Source: a bacterium M00.F.Ca.ET.205.01.1.1
GTDB lineage: Bacteria > Pseudomonadota > Alphaproteobacteria > Rhizobiales > Rhizobiaceae
Direction: 5' to 3'
NCBI GenBank assembly: GCA_004791255.1
Contig: SRUQ01000006.1
Location: 371,371 to 435,370, forward strand
Length of the DNA stretch: 64,000 nucleotides
Made by a program: the position numbers and the translations under genes. The notes under the pieces are model-generated. The model had not been told where the DNA came from. It saw only the letters and a program-made list of their open reading frames with translations, and made no database searches. This document shows, piece by piece, positions 42,177 through 49,610 of the stretch (position 1 is the first letter of the stretch; the number at the start of each line of letters is the position of its first letter).

Positions 42177-43499
42177 ATGCGACGTTCCGCAGCGCCAAAG
42201 CCGCATAAACGTGAAGGCATCTGGTATCTCGTCCGCAGGGTGCCGAAGGAATTCGCGGCGTTTGATCGCCGCTGCCTAGTACGCATTTCCACGGGCGTCG
42301 CCGTGGCTGACGATCCCCGCGGTGTACGGGCGCGAGATGCAGTGCAAAGCCTCGGCGCGGGGCTGGAGGCGTATTGGCGTAGACTGCGGGAAGGCCAATC
42401 CGCCGAGGCGGGGCTGCGTTTCGAAGCCGCGAGGAAGCGCGCGCGGTCATTTGGATTGGCCTATCGCTCTAACGAGGAACTAGCAGCGGGGCCGCTCGAC
42501 GAACTCATGGCCCGTATCAAGCTGCTCCTCGACAAAAAATCGATCGAGGACGCGCAGGACGTCTCGGCCGTCATGGGTGGGGAGAAGCGGCCAGCGGTCC
42601 GCCTGAGCGGTCTTATCAAGGAATTCGAGACGATCGAGCAACAGAACTTGCTGACCATGTCGCCTAACCAAATCAAGAAATGGCGTAACCCCAAAAAGCG
42701 CGCAGTTGCCAATCTGGTTGGAGTCATTGGCGACAAGGAGATCGCAAGCCTCACTCGGGACGACGCAATCGCGTTCCGCGAGTGGTGGCAAAAGCGGATC
42801 GTTGAGGATGGACTTGATATCGGTACGGCCAACAAGGACATCGGCCATGTTTCGAAAATGCTGCGCGTCGTCGATCTGACTCACCAGCTCAAGCTGGAGC
42901 CGGTTTTTCGAAACCTGCGTCTTTCCGGCGCCGTCCCCGGGCAACGCGCTGCGTTCACAGCGGAGTTCATTCAGGAGAAGATACTCGCTGAAGGCGCGCT
43001 CGACGGACTCAATGACGAAGCCCGCCATCTAATCTATGTGATTGCCGATACCGGACTCAGGCTTTCTGAAGCGGCAAACCTCACCACCGAAACAATCCAC
43101 CTCGATCAAGAAATCCCGCATGTGCGGGTGCGCCCCAATGGCCGTCGCTTGAAGACCGGTCATTCAGCCCGTGACATTCCCTTGGTTGGCGGCGCACTTG
43201 CAGCCATCAAGCTCCATCCGGACGGCTTTCCTCGTTATCGCGACAAGGCCGCGTCACTTTCAGCGCTCGTCAACAAGGTGCTCGCCAGCAAGGAACTTCT
43301 GCCGACTTCCGAGCATAGTCTTTATAGCCTGCGACACACTTTCGAGGACCGGCTGACGGCAGTTGAGGCGCCGGAGAAGGTAATTGCTTCTCTGATGGGC
43401 CACAAATGGATCCGGCCCAAATACGGCGCGGGACCTTCGTTAGCGCAAAAGCGCGAGTGGCTTCAAAAAATCGCTTTTACCCCGCCCGGGCGAATGTGA
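42177..43499 (+). CDS. int: Tyrosine recombinase / integrase of the island
   Basis: Site-specific recombinase of 440 residues. The catalytic domain is in the C-terminal third: Arg295 in ADTGLRLSEAANL, a lysine in RRLKTGHSARDIPL, LYSLRHTFEDRL with Arg386, MGHKW, and the nucleophile in RPKYGAG. The first histidine of the usual HxxR motif is a tyrosine (YSLR), as in several proteobacterial integrases. The N-terminal half is the DNA-binding/core part. ATG 42177. It lies directly downstream of tRNA-Ser and reads away from it, the usual layout at the left end of an integrated element. Confidence 0.93.
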   Translation: MRRSAAPKPHKREGIWYLVRRVPKEFAAFDRRCLVRISTGVAVADDPRGVRARDAVQSLGAGLEAYWRRLREGQSAEAGLRFEAARKRARSFGLAYRSNEELAAGPLDELMARIKLLLDKKSIEDAQDVSAVMGGEKRPAVRLSGLIKEFETIEQQNLLTMSPNQIKKWRNPKKRAVANLVGVIGDKEIASLTRDDAIAFREWWQKRIVEDGLDIGTANKDIGHVSKMLRVVDLTHQLKLEPVFRNLRLSGAVPGQRAAFTAEFIQEKILAEGALDGLNDEARHLIYVIADTGLRLSEAANLTTETIHLDQEIPHVRVRPNGRRLKTGHSARDIPLVGGALAAIKLHPDGFPRYRDKAASLSALVNKVLASKELLPTSEHSLYSLRHTFEDRLTAVEAPEKVIASLMGHKWIRPKYGAGPSLAQKREWLQKIAFTPPGRM

Positions 43500-43812
43500 T
43501 TGCGGCGCCATCCAGGCCTTGAGAACCAACCTCACGGCTCCAGCTGTCCGAGCCATTTAGGTTGAGCGTGGCCAGCACGCGCTGCGCTCGCTCGCGATTT
43601 CCGAGCTTCCGCCGCATTTGTTCGACCTCGTATTCCAGCCTTTCGAAGGTCGGTATATAGGCATCTCCATGCCGGATGACCAAGTAGGCGGCAACAGCTA
43701 GACAGCATTCTAGCTCCGTGGCCGATGGATCGGAAAAAGGGGCGACGCCATACCAAGACGAGCAACGCCTCTCGAGGGCTTCCGAACTAGGCAAACGGCC
43801 AGCATGTGGCAT
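43477..43812 (-). CDS. Small hypothetical protein of the island (LExCLAVAxYL family)
   Basis: A 111-residue protein whose conserved-looking part is ATELECCLAVAAYLVIRHGDAYIPTFERLEYEVEQMRRK, followed by RERAQRVL. A truncated relative with LEHCLAVATYLLL lies at 60367-60459, so this is an island-associated family present twice. It overlaps the 3' end of int tail to tail by 23 bases. ATG 43812 is preferred; TTG 43821 is possible. It follows the 43824-44111 gene by 11 bases, probably in one operon. Function unknown. Confidence 0.6.
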   Translation of the reverse strand: MPHAGRLPSSEALERRCSSWYGVAPFSDPSATELECCLAVAAYLVIRHGDAYIPTFERLEYEVEQMRRKLGNRERAQRVLATLNLNGSDSWSREVGSQGLDGAAITFARAG

Positions 43813-43823
43813 GGGATACAAAC

Positions 43824-44111
43824 CTATGCCTGATCGACGAACCTAAAGTGCTCACGAAGCTTGACCGGTACGCGGGCCATCGGAGGGTTCTGCCTAAAAC
43901 CGCCAAAAATTTTGAAACACCCATTCATCCGGCTCGAATTCAAAGGGATCGGCGATTTTTGGGTTATGGCTTGCAAGCATAGTTCAGCCCAGACAAGAAC
44001 GCCTGATATCTTGTCGTTCACTGTCACCCTGCCAAATATGGTGCCGGTGACAACGGCAGTTTGGCGAGCAGAAGAATTCCCGAGACTGAGACGTTCTACG
44101 GCTTGGCCCAT
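43824..44111 (-). CDS. Small hypothetical protein next to integrase
   Basis: A 95-residue protein with core TIFGRVTVNDKISGVLVWAELCLQAI and FGGFRQNPPMARVPVKLREHF. A strong GAGGAGGAG lies 8 bases before ATG 44111, which makes it a real gene rather than a chance frame. It is mildly basic, with no signal peptide or membrane segment. It forms a two-gene unit with the downstream small gene and converges on int; a regulatory role for the island is possible but not shown. Confidence 0.6.
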   Translation of the reverse strand: MGQAVERLSLGNSSARQTAVVTGTIFGRVTVNDKISGVLVWAELCLQAITQKSPIPLNSSRMNGCFKIFGGFRQNPPMARVPVKLREHFRFVDQA

Positions 44112-44953
44112 GTTCGCGCTCCTCCTCGATTGGAGACAGGATGGGCCATATGGAAGCGAATAAAAGGAGGTTGGTGACGAGTCTCGGTAGTGGAGTAGAA
44201 ACGGGTGGAAAAGCTTGCGCTATTCGCCGTCGGCGCCGCTAAGCGCATTTGAGAGAAGGGGCAACGATCGCCAAGAGATGACGTCCGATCGCAAGCCGGC
44301 TAGAAATGCGACAGTGACGCGCCTTTTTTGGCACGACCTTAGCACCCGATCGGGCCTCAGCTGGTCGTCGTTGCGCAGCCGATCGGGTGCGATTTTTATA
44401 AAGCTCTCTTGGCTTTAGCTTTGAGAGCCCGTCATCGAGACAAATGCAAGGGAACGGTCCCGCCCCCTGGGGACATTCGACATGCCGTGGCAGCTTCCTA
44501 TGGTGAGCCAGCGCATTCCGATACACGTTTTCCGCGCTCTACCGTTGCTCCAGCACCTGTGCTGAGGCTGAGCGCTTGATCAGGACCCGACCGCTGCTGT
44601 TGCGGGATGGTGACTGGGTTGAGGTCGCGAAAACCTTGACCGCGGGTACGTTGTTCATCCAGATGAGCGCTGAGCCGAGAAGCAGCCAAGAACGCTTCCC
44701 GTAATCGAATCCTACGGGAACCGCGAAACCAGCGTCCAAGGGACGCAATTCTCCGACGTCGTTCACTCAAGCTCATCTCGCAACTTGAACGCTTGTATGA
44801 AGCCGCTGCATGTGCGCCGGTGGACCGGATTGCTGCTATCCAAACCACGTGCTCAGTTTCGCCCCCGTAATAACTCTACCGTCCGAAACGGCTTTCGCGC
44901 GTCAGGTCCACCCCACATGAAAGTTCCGCGAGCAGCACGGACGGAGAGGCCGG
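44112..44953. other. Stretch without recognisable gene (island)
   Basis: 842 bases between the small operon and the c-di-GMP pseudogene. The open frames on both strands are short and not protein-like. The one notable structure is a 12-bp inverted repeat at 44342-44390. It is probably decayed DNA plus the promoter of the 44111 gene. Confidence 0.5.
44342..44390 (+). repeat. 12-bp inverted repeat followed by T run
   Basis: GCACCCGATCGG (44342-44353) and its exact complement CCGATCGGGTGC (44379-44390) enclose 25 bases, then GATTTTTATA follows. It could be a plus-strand terminator or the end of a lost element. Confidence 0.5.
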
Positions 44954-46776
44954 TCACAACTCCTTCGCGTGCTCTTTTACTACCGAATCAAGTGCCAAAT
45001 GGAGAGGCACTGCCTTAGAGAACAGGAAGCCCTGCGCGGTTCTGCAGCCAAGCTTGTACAGAGTTTGCCGATCTGCCTCTGTTTCAACGCCCTCGGCCAT
45101 GACCTCGATCCCGAGCGTCCTACCAAGGTCAATCACCGCTTTGACAAGCAGCCGATTCTCCCGGGACTTGGCTAAGCCGCGAATGAAGCCCTGATCTATT
45201 TTCACTTTCCTGATCCGACTGTCCTTGAGCGATGCCAACGTCGAAAAACCGGTGCCGAAGTCCTCGAGCGCGATAGAAATGCCAGCATGTGAAAGCTGGC
45301 CGAGCTTTTCATCCACTCTGTCCGGATCCACTGGGGCTTCTTCGGTAATCTCGATGTCGAACATCGTTGCAGGGAGGTCTTTTGCCGCCAGACCATTAAG
45401 AATCATCTCGTCAATATCGCCAGCTTCCAACTCGCGCGGTGAAACATTCATCGCCACACGAACATCACGACGGTCAGCTTTGACCAAGCCCTCGATAAGA
45501 GCGCAACAGTCGGCGAATACCGTTTGAGTTAGCAGCTGAAGCATTCCAGTTTCGCGTGCCGCTGTCATGATCTCGGGCGGAGAAATGGGACCGTGAAGCG
45601 GGTGAGACCATCTTAGCAAGGCTTCAAAACCGACGACGCTTCAGTTTCGAGTCTTACGATTGGCTGAAACCAAGCGACCAAGCTTCTCATCGTTATCGCC
45701 GAATGAAGATCGCGTTCGATTGACTGGCGGCGTTGCAGTTCCCGGGCTAGCTCGGCACCGAACAGACAAAATTCATTCCTGCCGCGGCGCTTAGCTGTGT
45801 AAAGGGCGATGTCGGCCCGCAACAACATTTCCGTCAGTCCGGGGTTTTCAGCCAAGTAGATTCCTATAGACGCTCCAATGCGGACGGATGCGATCCCAGG
45901 ATAGGGGCGAGCAAGCTTGGCTATGAGATTGGACGCGAGATTGGTGGGAGAAGGAGAATTCTTTCGCGAAGAAAAAACCAGCACGAATTCATCCCCACCG
46001 ATGCGGGCGAGCGTTGAGCCCTCCGGTGCTTCTTCCTCTATTCGGCGGGCGATCCTGGCAAGCAGCTCGTCACCCGTTCTGTGACCGTAGGTACCGTTGA
46101 CAGATTTGAACCCGTCCAGATCAATCAGCATGGCCACAAAGGGTCCATCGGTGTTCTCAAACTGATCGATTGCATGTTCGAGGCCCCGCCTGTTGAGGAG
46201 CGCGGTAAGATGGTCCTCCCTGGAATTGCGCTCCATTTCCGCGGCAAGCCGCTCGGCTTGATGTCTCAGGCGGCTCGCGTCACGGAAGCGCGCTTGTCCA
46301 ACGAACGAGGATCGAACCAGGCCGCCCTCGAAAAGCAGGACGGCAAAAGCCAGAATGTAGTTTTCCGGGGCTCCCTTCGTCAGCAAACATGCGGCGGCAA
46401 TGAGGAGTGGCGGTGTGATGAAGCATATCGCTGCCGCAGCATATGAGCTGCCGTACGTGACCGCGCCAGCTGAAATGCCCGCCAGAATTATTAGATGCAG
46501 CGATGCTTGAGACGTCGTGTATCCAGCCGTTAGGATGGCAAGGAATGACCAGGTGAATCCCGCCAGAAGAGCAAGCCTGCCAAACCAGCGAAGCCGCAGC
46601 CAAACCCGTGTCAGATCATCCTGGACTCCGGGTTCCTTCAGCTGATGACGGGCGAGTGCAAGGCGGGCGGCATTTATCGCATTAACGACCGAAAACCAGG
46701 CCGCGCCAGCAAGACCGTTCCCGGAAAGGGCCTGCACGGTCAAAATCAGCCCGGACAGCACAATGCTTATCGGCAT
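44954..46776 (-). pseudogene. Frameshifted GGDEF-EAL cyclic-di-GMP protein
   Basis: Originally one protein with an N-terminal membrane part (several hydrophobic segments), a GGDEF domain with intact RIGGDEFVLVF, and an EAL domain. The first frame stops right after the EAL start (AWFQPIVRLETEASSVLKPC), while the rest continues in another frame (LLRWSHPLHGPISPPEIM to the end at 44954). One missing base between about 45621 and 45645 would restore VVGFEALLRWSHP, including the EAL signature. The 5' end is also unclear: the reading stays open for about 50 codons before ATG 46776 and is protein-like (DPLEARILQDQLADLRAGLFV) but has no ATG, GTG or TTG. The GGDEF half might still be made. Confidence 0.88.
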
Positions 46777-47030
46777 TGAGACGAAAAGGCCTGCCCTCAG
46801 ATCAGCGAGCTGGTCCTGAAGGATTCTCGCCTCCAGCGGATCTTCTTTTCCAAGGCTGGACGGGTCAGCTTGCTTACTCCTGCTTGTCCGCAGCCTATGC
46901 AGCCCCCCTGAAGGACGGGTTAATTCTTCAATCGGAGATCAGCGTCGGGGAGCAGGATTACTCCGGTGCATCATGCACTCTCTCCCATCGCTCGCCCAGC
47001 ACGCGCAAAAATGCGACTGCTGGTGCAGTA
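46777..47030. other. Spacer between c-di-GMP pseudogene and ubiM
   Basis: 254 bases. The minus strand continues in frame with the pseudogene for about 150 bases (see its entry). Beyond that I see nothing. Confidence 0.4.
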
Positions 47031-48209
47031 TCACCGCTGGAGCTCCGCCGATATCCCATGCCGGACAAGGGGAACATGTTGGGCAAAGCGAAGCCCCAGA
47101 TGCCTTGCAAGCCGTGCCGCCAGGTGGTCTCTGGAGTAGAGTCCAATCAATATGTTCGTTGCATGGTAGAGCGGCGCCGCCGACAGGCGCAGCCGCCTTT
47201 CGTATATATGCAGCATGTCGGGGTCGCCAACATTGCGGCCGTCGCGGCACGCAGTCATGATTCCACGGGCGAGTTGCTTCTGGCTGCTGAGACCGATGTT
47301 GAATCCGTGAGCGGTCACCGGGTGCATGCCGATGGCAGCGTCGCCGATGAGTGCGGCGCTCGGCGCCCGGAATTTGTGCGCCCAGGTCGTGACCAGCGGA
47401 TAGGTGTGGCGCTTGCTTGCCAAGGTCATTTTTCCAAGGCGCCCTCGACACCGTTTCGTCAACTCCGACAGGAACAAATCATCATCGAAGGCAAGCAGTC
47501 TATAGGCCTCGTTTGAGCGCAATGTGAGCAGCAGCGACGACATGCCCTCCGCGAGGGGCAACATCGCTATCGTCTGATGGTGATCGAACCATTCGATGGC
47601 GATCTGGTGGTGGGCGCGCTCGTGCCTCACTCGGCAAATCAGCATCGAGTGGCCAAGCCGGTTGATATCGGCGCCGATGCCTAGCAGATCACGCGTGGCG
47701 GACAAACGCGAATCCGCGGCAACAACCAGCCGAGCAGTTAAACGCGCGCCATTAGAGAGCGTTACGACTGCTCCTTCTTGGCTGTTTGTTGCATCGACGA
47801 CCGAGTGGCCGCACAACAGCCGGGCGCGATCCTGCAAGCGGACGATTTTGAACAGCGCCTCGCGGATCCGGCAATTTGGAACCAAAACCCCCAGCGGTTC
47901 TCCAGAGTTGCTGGGAGGATCGAAACGAAGAGCGAATGCGCTCGAGCCGTTGAGCACGCGCGCGCCTTGAAGTGCTGATTTGTCCGAAGCCGGGATGACA
48001 TCCCAGGCGCCGAGCTCGCGAAGGGTTCTGATCGAAGCGTTGGTCAGCGCGATTTCGCGACCATCGAAAGCCGGATTCGCCAGACTATCGAATGTGTTCT
48101 GTTCAACAACTGCCACCTTGAGTTCGCTTTGGGCAAGCGACGCAGCGAACGAAAGGCCGACCGGGCCGGCTCCAACGACAACGATGTCAAAATTATCGTC
48201 AGAGCCCAT
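47031..48209 (-). CDS. ubiM: FAD-dependent monooxygenase, UbiH/COQ6 family (UbiM-like)
   Basis: A 392-residue aromatic-ring hydroxylase of ubiquinone synthesis. The FAD motif FDIVVVGAGPVGLSFAASLAQS begins at residue 7, and the second conserved region is ALIGDAAIGMHPVTAHGFNIGLSS. The overall sequence resembles UbiM, the broad-specificity hydroxylase. The DG motif is altered (AADSRLSATR). ATG 48209 begins just before the FAD motif; the open frame continues upstream through decayed DNA. It lies on the island, perhaps supplying quinone hydroxylation for the respiratory cassette; the exact position hydroxylated is not known. Confidence 0.82.
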   Translation of the reverse strand: MGSDDNFDIVVVGAGPVGLSFAASLAQSELKVAVVEQNTFDSLANPAFDGREIALTNASIRTLRELGAWDVIPASDKSALQGARVLNGSSAFALRFDPPSNSGEPLGVLVPNCRIREALFKIVRLQDRARLLCGHSVVDATNSQEGAVVTLSNGARLTARLVVAADSRLSATRDLLGIGADINRLGHSMLICRVRHERAHHQIAIEWFDHHQTIAMLPLAEGMSSLLLTLRSNEAYRLLAFDDDLFLSELTKRCRGRLGKMTLASKRHTYPLVTTWAHKFRAPSAALIGDAAIGMHPVTAHGFNIGLSSQKQLARGIMTACRDGRNVGDPDMLHIYERRLRLSAAPLYHATNILIGLYSRDHLAARLARHLGLRFAQHVPLVRHGISAELQR

Positions 48210-48369
48210 CAGCGTGCCGCCATCCGGTCGCCTATCCTCGTGTAACGGTGGAACTGAGCCGAGTGACATGAGCTCCGTGGCCGCCGCATTGCCTAAAGGC
48301 GCTGGGCCGGGAGATTCGCATCGATCGGCAACGAAGCACTCAAAGCGCTCAGAGGTGGATGCGGCTAAC

Positions 48370-48490
48370 CGATCCCGCCCTTTGGCCGCGCAGCCGCGCA
48401 GATCGCCGCCAGCAAGCGAGACACTCGCGACGCTGGTCAGCCACGGCCGCGCCGCATCGATCGCCACATTCCACCTGGAACCCTTGCGCA
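48370..48490. repeat. Imperfect direct repeat, copy A
   Basis: The segment with GCGCAGCCGCGCAGATCG, CCAGCAAGCGAGACAC and CGACGCTGGTCAGCCA, ending TTCCACCTGGAACCCTTGCG, is repeated with changes at 48903-48995 and 49180-49216. Confidence 0.65.
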
Positions 48491-48492
48491 TA

Positions 48493-48879
48493 CTACTCAC
48501 GCTCCACGACGTCGAAGCGGGCTCTCTTGCGAGGGTATCGAACGTAGCGCTCTCTCTCGTCATCCCAGCCAAGGTAGCGGAAACTTTTATCCACGACCGC
48601 GCATATCTCATCAAGAACCTGCTGCATGGCTTCGATGTCGATGTCCTTGCAATTCAGTCGCCGATAGAGCAAAGCCCACGCGGCGACATAGTCGTCGAAA
48701 TAGCGCGCGTCACTCGAACCAATGATCAACTTCGGACGGTTGATCGATCTCGAAAACGCACGTCCCAACCCCGATGATGCTCCGCAGCACGTTGACATCA
48801 CGAGGATCTTCGGCGCTGGATGCGAGCCCTGGAACATTTCTACGAAGTCAGCCCAAAGAAGGCCACTTTCGACGCACAC
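48493..48879 (-). pseudogene. C-terminal fragment of an unknown (possibly caspase-like) protein
   Basis: The 128-codon frame reads PKILVMSTCCGASSGLGRAF, KLIIGSSDARYFDDYVAAWALLYRRL, then an acidic end. It looks like real coding sequence but opens with GTG immediately after an in-frame stop, has no ribosome binding site, and lacks any N-terminal domain. The STCCG context after a hydrophobic strand recalls the catalytic cysteine of caspase/CHAT-type folds, and a histidine partner would be in the missing part. That resemblance is a guess. It is bounded on both sides by copies of an imperfect repeat, which suggests truncation by rearrangement. Confidence 0.45.
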
Positions 48880-48902
48880 AACCCATCAAAGGCGAAAGCT
48901 GT

Positions 48903-48995
48903 TGATCGGCCCCCGTGTCCGCGCAGCCACGCGGATGGTCAGCCAGCAAGCGAGATACACACGACGCCGGTCAGCTAATGGCTGCGCCGTAAGCA
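48903..48995. repeat. Imperfect direct repeat, copy B
   Basis: Aligns with 48370-48460 over about 90 bases with roughly three quarters of positions identical by eye (shared GCGCAGCCACGCGGAT-type and CCAGCAAGCGAGA blocks). Copy C at 49180-49216 looks like the end of the same unit displaced by about 185 bases. Confidence 0.6.
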
Positions 48996-49179
48996 CAAGG
49001 CATGGCCGACCACACGACAGAAAACCCAGAACCGTGAAGGTGCTGATAATGACGACCAATCTTTCCGTAAGTCATGCATTTCTCCGTCGAAGACTGGTCA
49101 ATAGAACACACCGATGAGTATGACCCTGATCTGGATCAGCCAGACATGACCAATCGGCACTGGCGGTTCACGGTCAGGT

Positions 49180-49216
49180 GATCGACCGTGACGTTCCACT
49201 TTGGAACCCGTGCGCA
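49180..49216. repeat. Imperfect direct repeat, copy C (end of unit)
   Basis: GATCGACCGTGACGTTCCACTTTGGAACCCGTGCGCA corresponds in two blocks to the end of copy A (TTCCACCTGGAACCCTTGCGCA). Confidence 0.5.
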
Positions 49217-49449
49217 CATGGCCAAGCTCTCGTCCGGCCACGCGAGGTACTCTCGTGGCATCAGCCGCCTCATACTGGGTGCAATGGGAGGCAGTCCTTC
49301 GCACGACAGAGGCTTTTCACAAATGTAGTGTGCAGCTTAGGTCAAGATGGTCATGGAGCATGGAGCATGGAGCATGGACAGCTTGTTCCCGACCGAGCCG
49401 GCTCGACTGACGAGCGCGATCCGCGCATCTTATGCACAGCGGATTGAAA

Positions 49450-49605
49450 TCAGCGTTCCGGTTTGTCGTCCCGATCAATTAGTATCCGCTCGGCGGCTCC
49501 GTCGAGATCTTCGTATTGACCGCTTCGCAATGCCCAGACGAAGCCGGACACACCCAGTGCACCCAGAAAAAGGGCCACTGGTATGAGATAGAGCAACGTC
49601 GTCAC
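49450..49605 (-). CDS. fixS: Cytochrome oxidase maturation protein FixS/CcoS
   Basis: A 51-residue membrane protein needed for assembly of the cbb3 oxidase active site. One hydrophobic segment (LLYLIPVALFLGALGVSGFVWAL) is followed by the family signature RSGQYEDLDGAAERIL. The GTG start at 49605 gives MTTLLYLIP, the usual N-terminus. It follows fixI by 5 bases. It is the last gene of fixGHIS. Confidence 0.9.
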   Translation of the reverse strand: MTTLLYLIPVALFLGALGVSGFVWALRSGQYEDLDGAAERILIDRDDKPER

Positions 49606-49610
49606 GAGGA

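Larger units (their letters stand above)
48880..49449. other. Decayed island stretch upstream of the fix genes
   Basis: 570 bases with repeat copies B and C, a 7-bp tandem repeat (four CATGGAG-like units at about 49344-49377), and one 35-codon plus-strand frame at 49074-49181 of uncertain status. I see no recognised gene. Confidence 0.5.

Noticed and set aside
44168..44245. Tiny plus-strand frame with AGGAGG upstream (GTG start, about 22 codons, ending in five Arg)
   Set aside because: The spacing to GTG is too short, the product is not protein-like, and nothing supports expression.
44498..44848. Overlapping short frames on both strands in the gene-free island stretch
   Set aside because: None has a start context or protein-like core; considered decayed DNA.
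49344..49377. Four CATGGAG-like tandem units, considered as a CRISPR or iteron
   Set aside because: Only 7 bases long, no spacers, single occurrence; simple tandem slippage.
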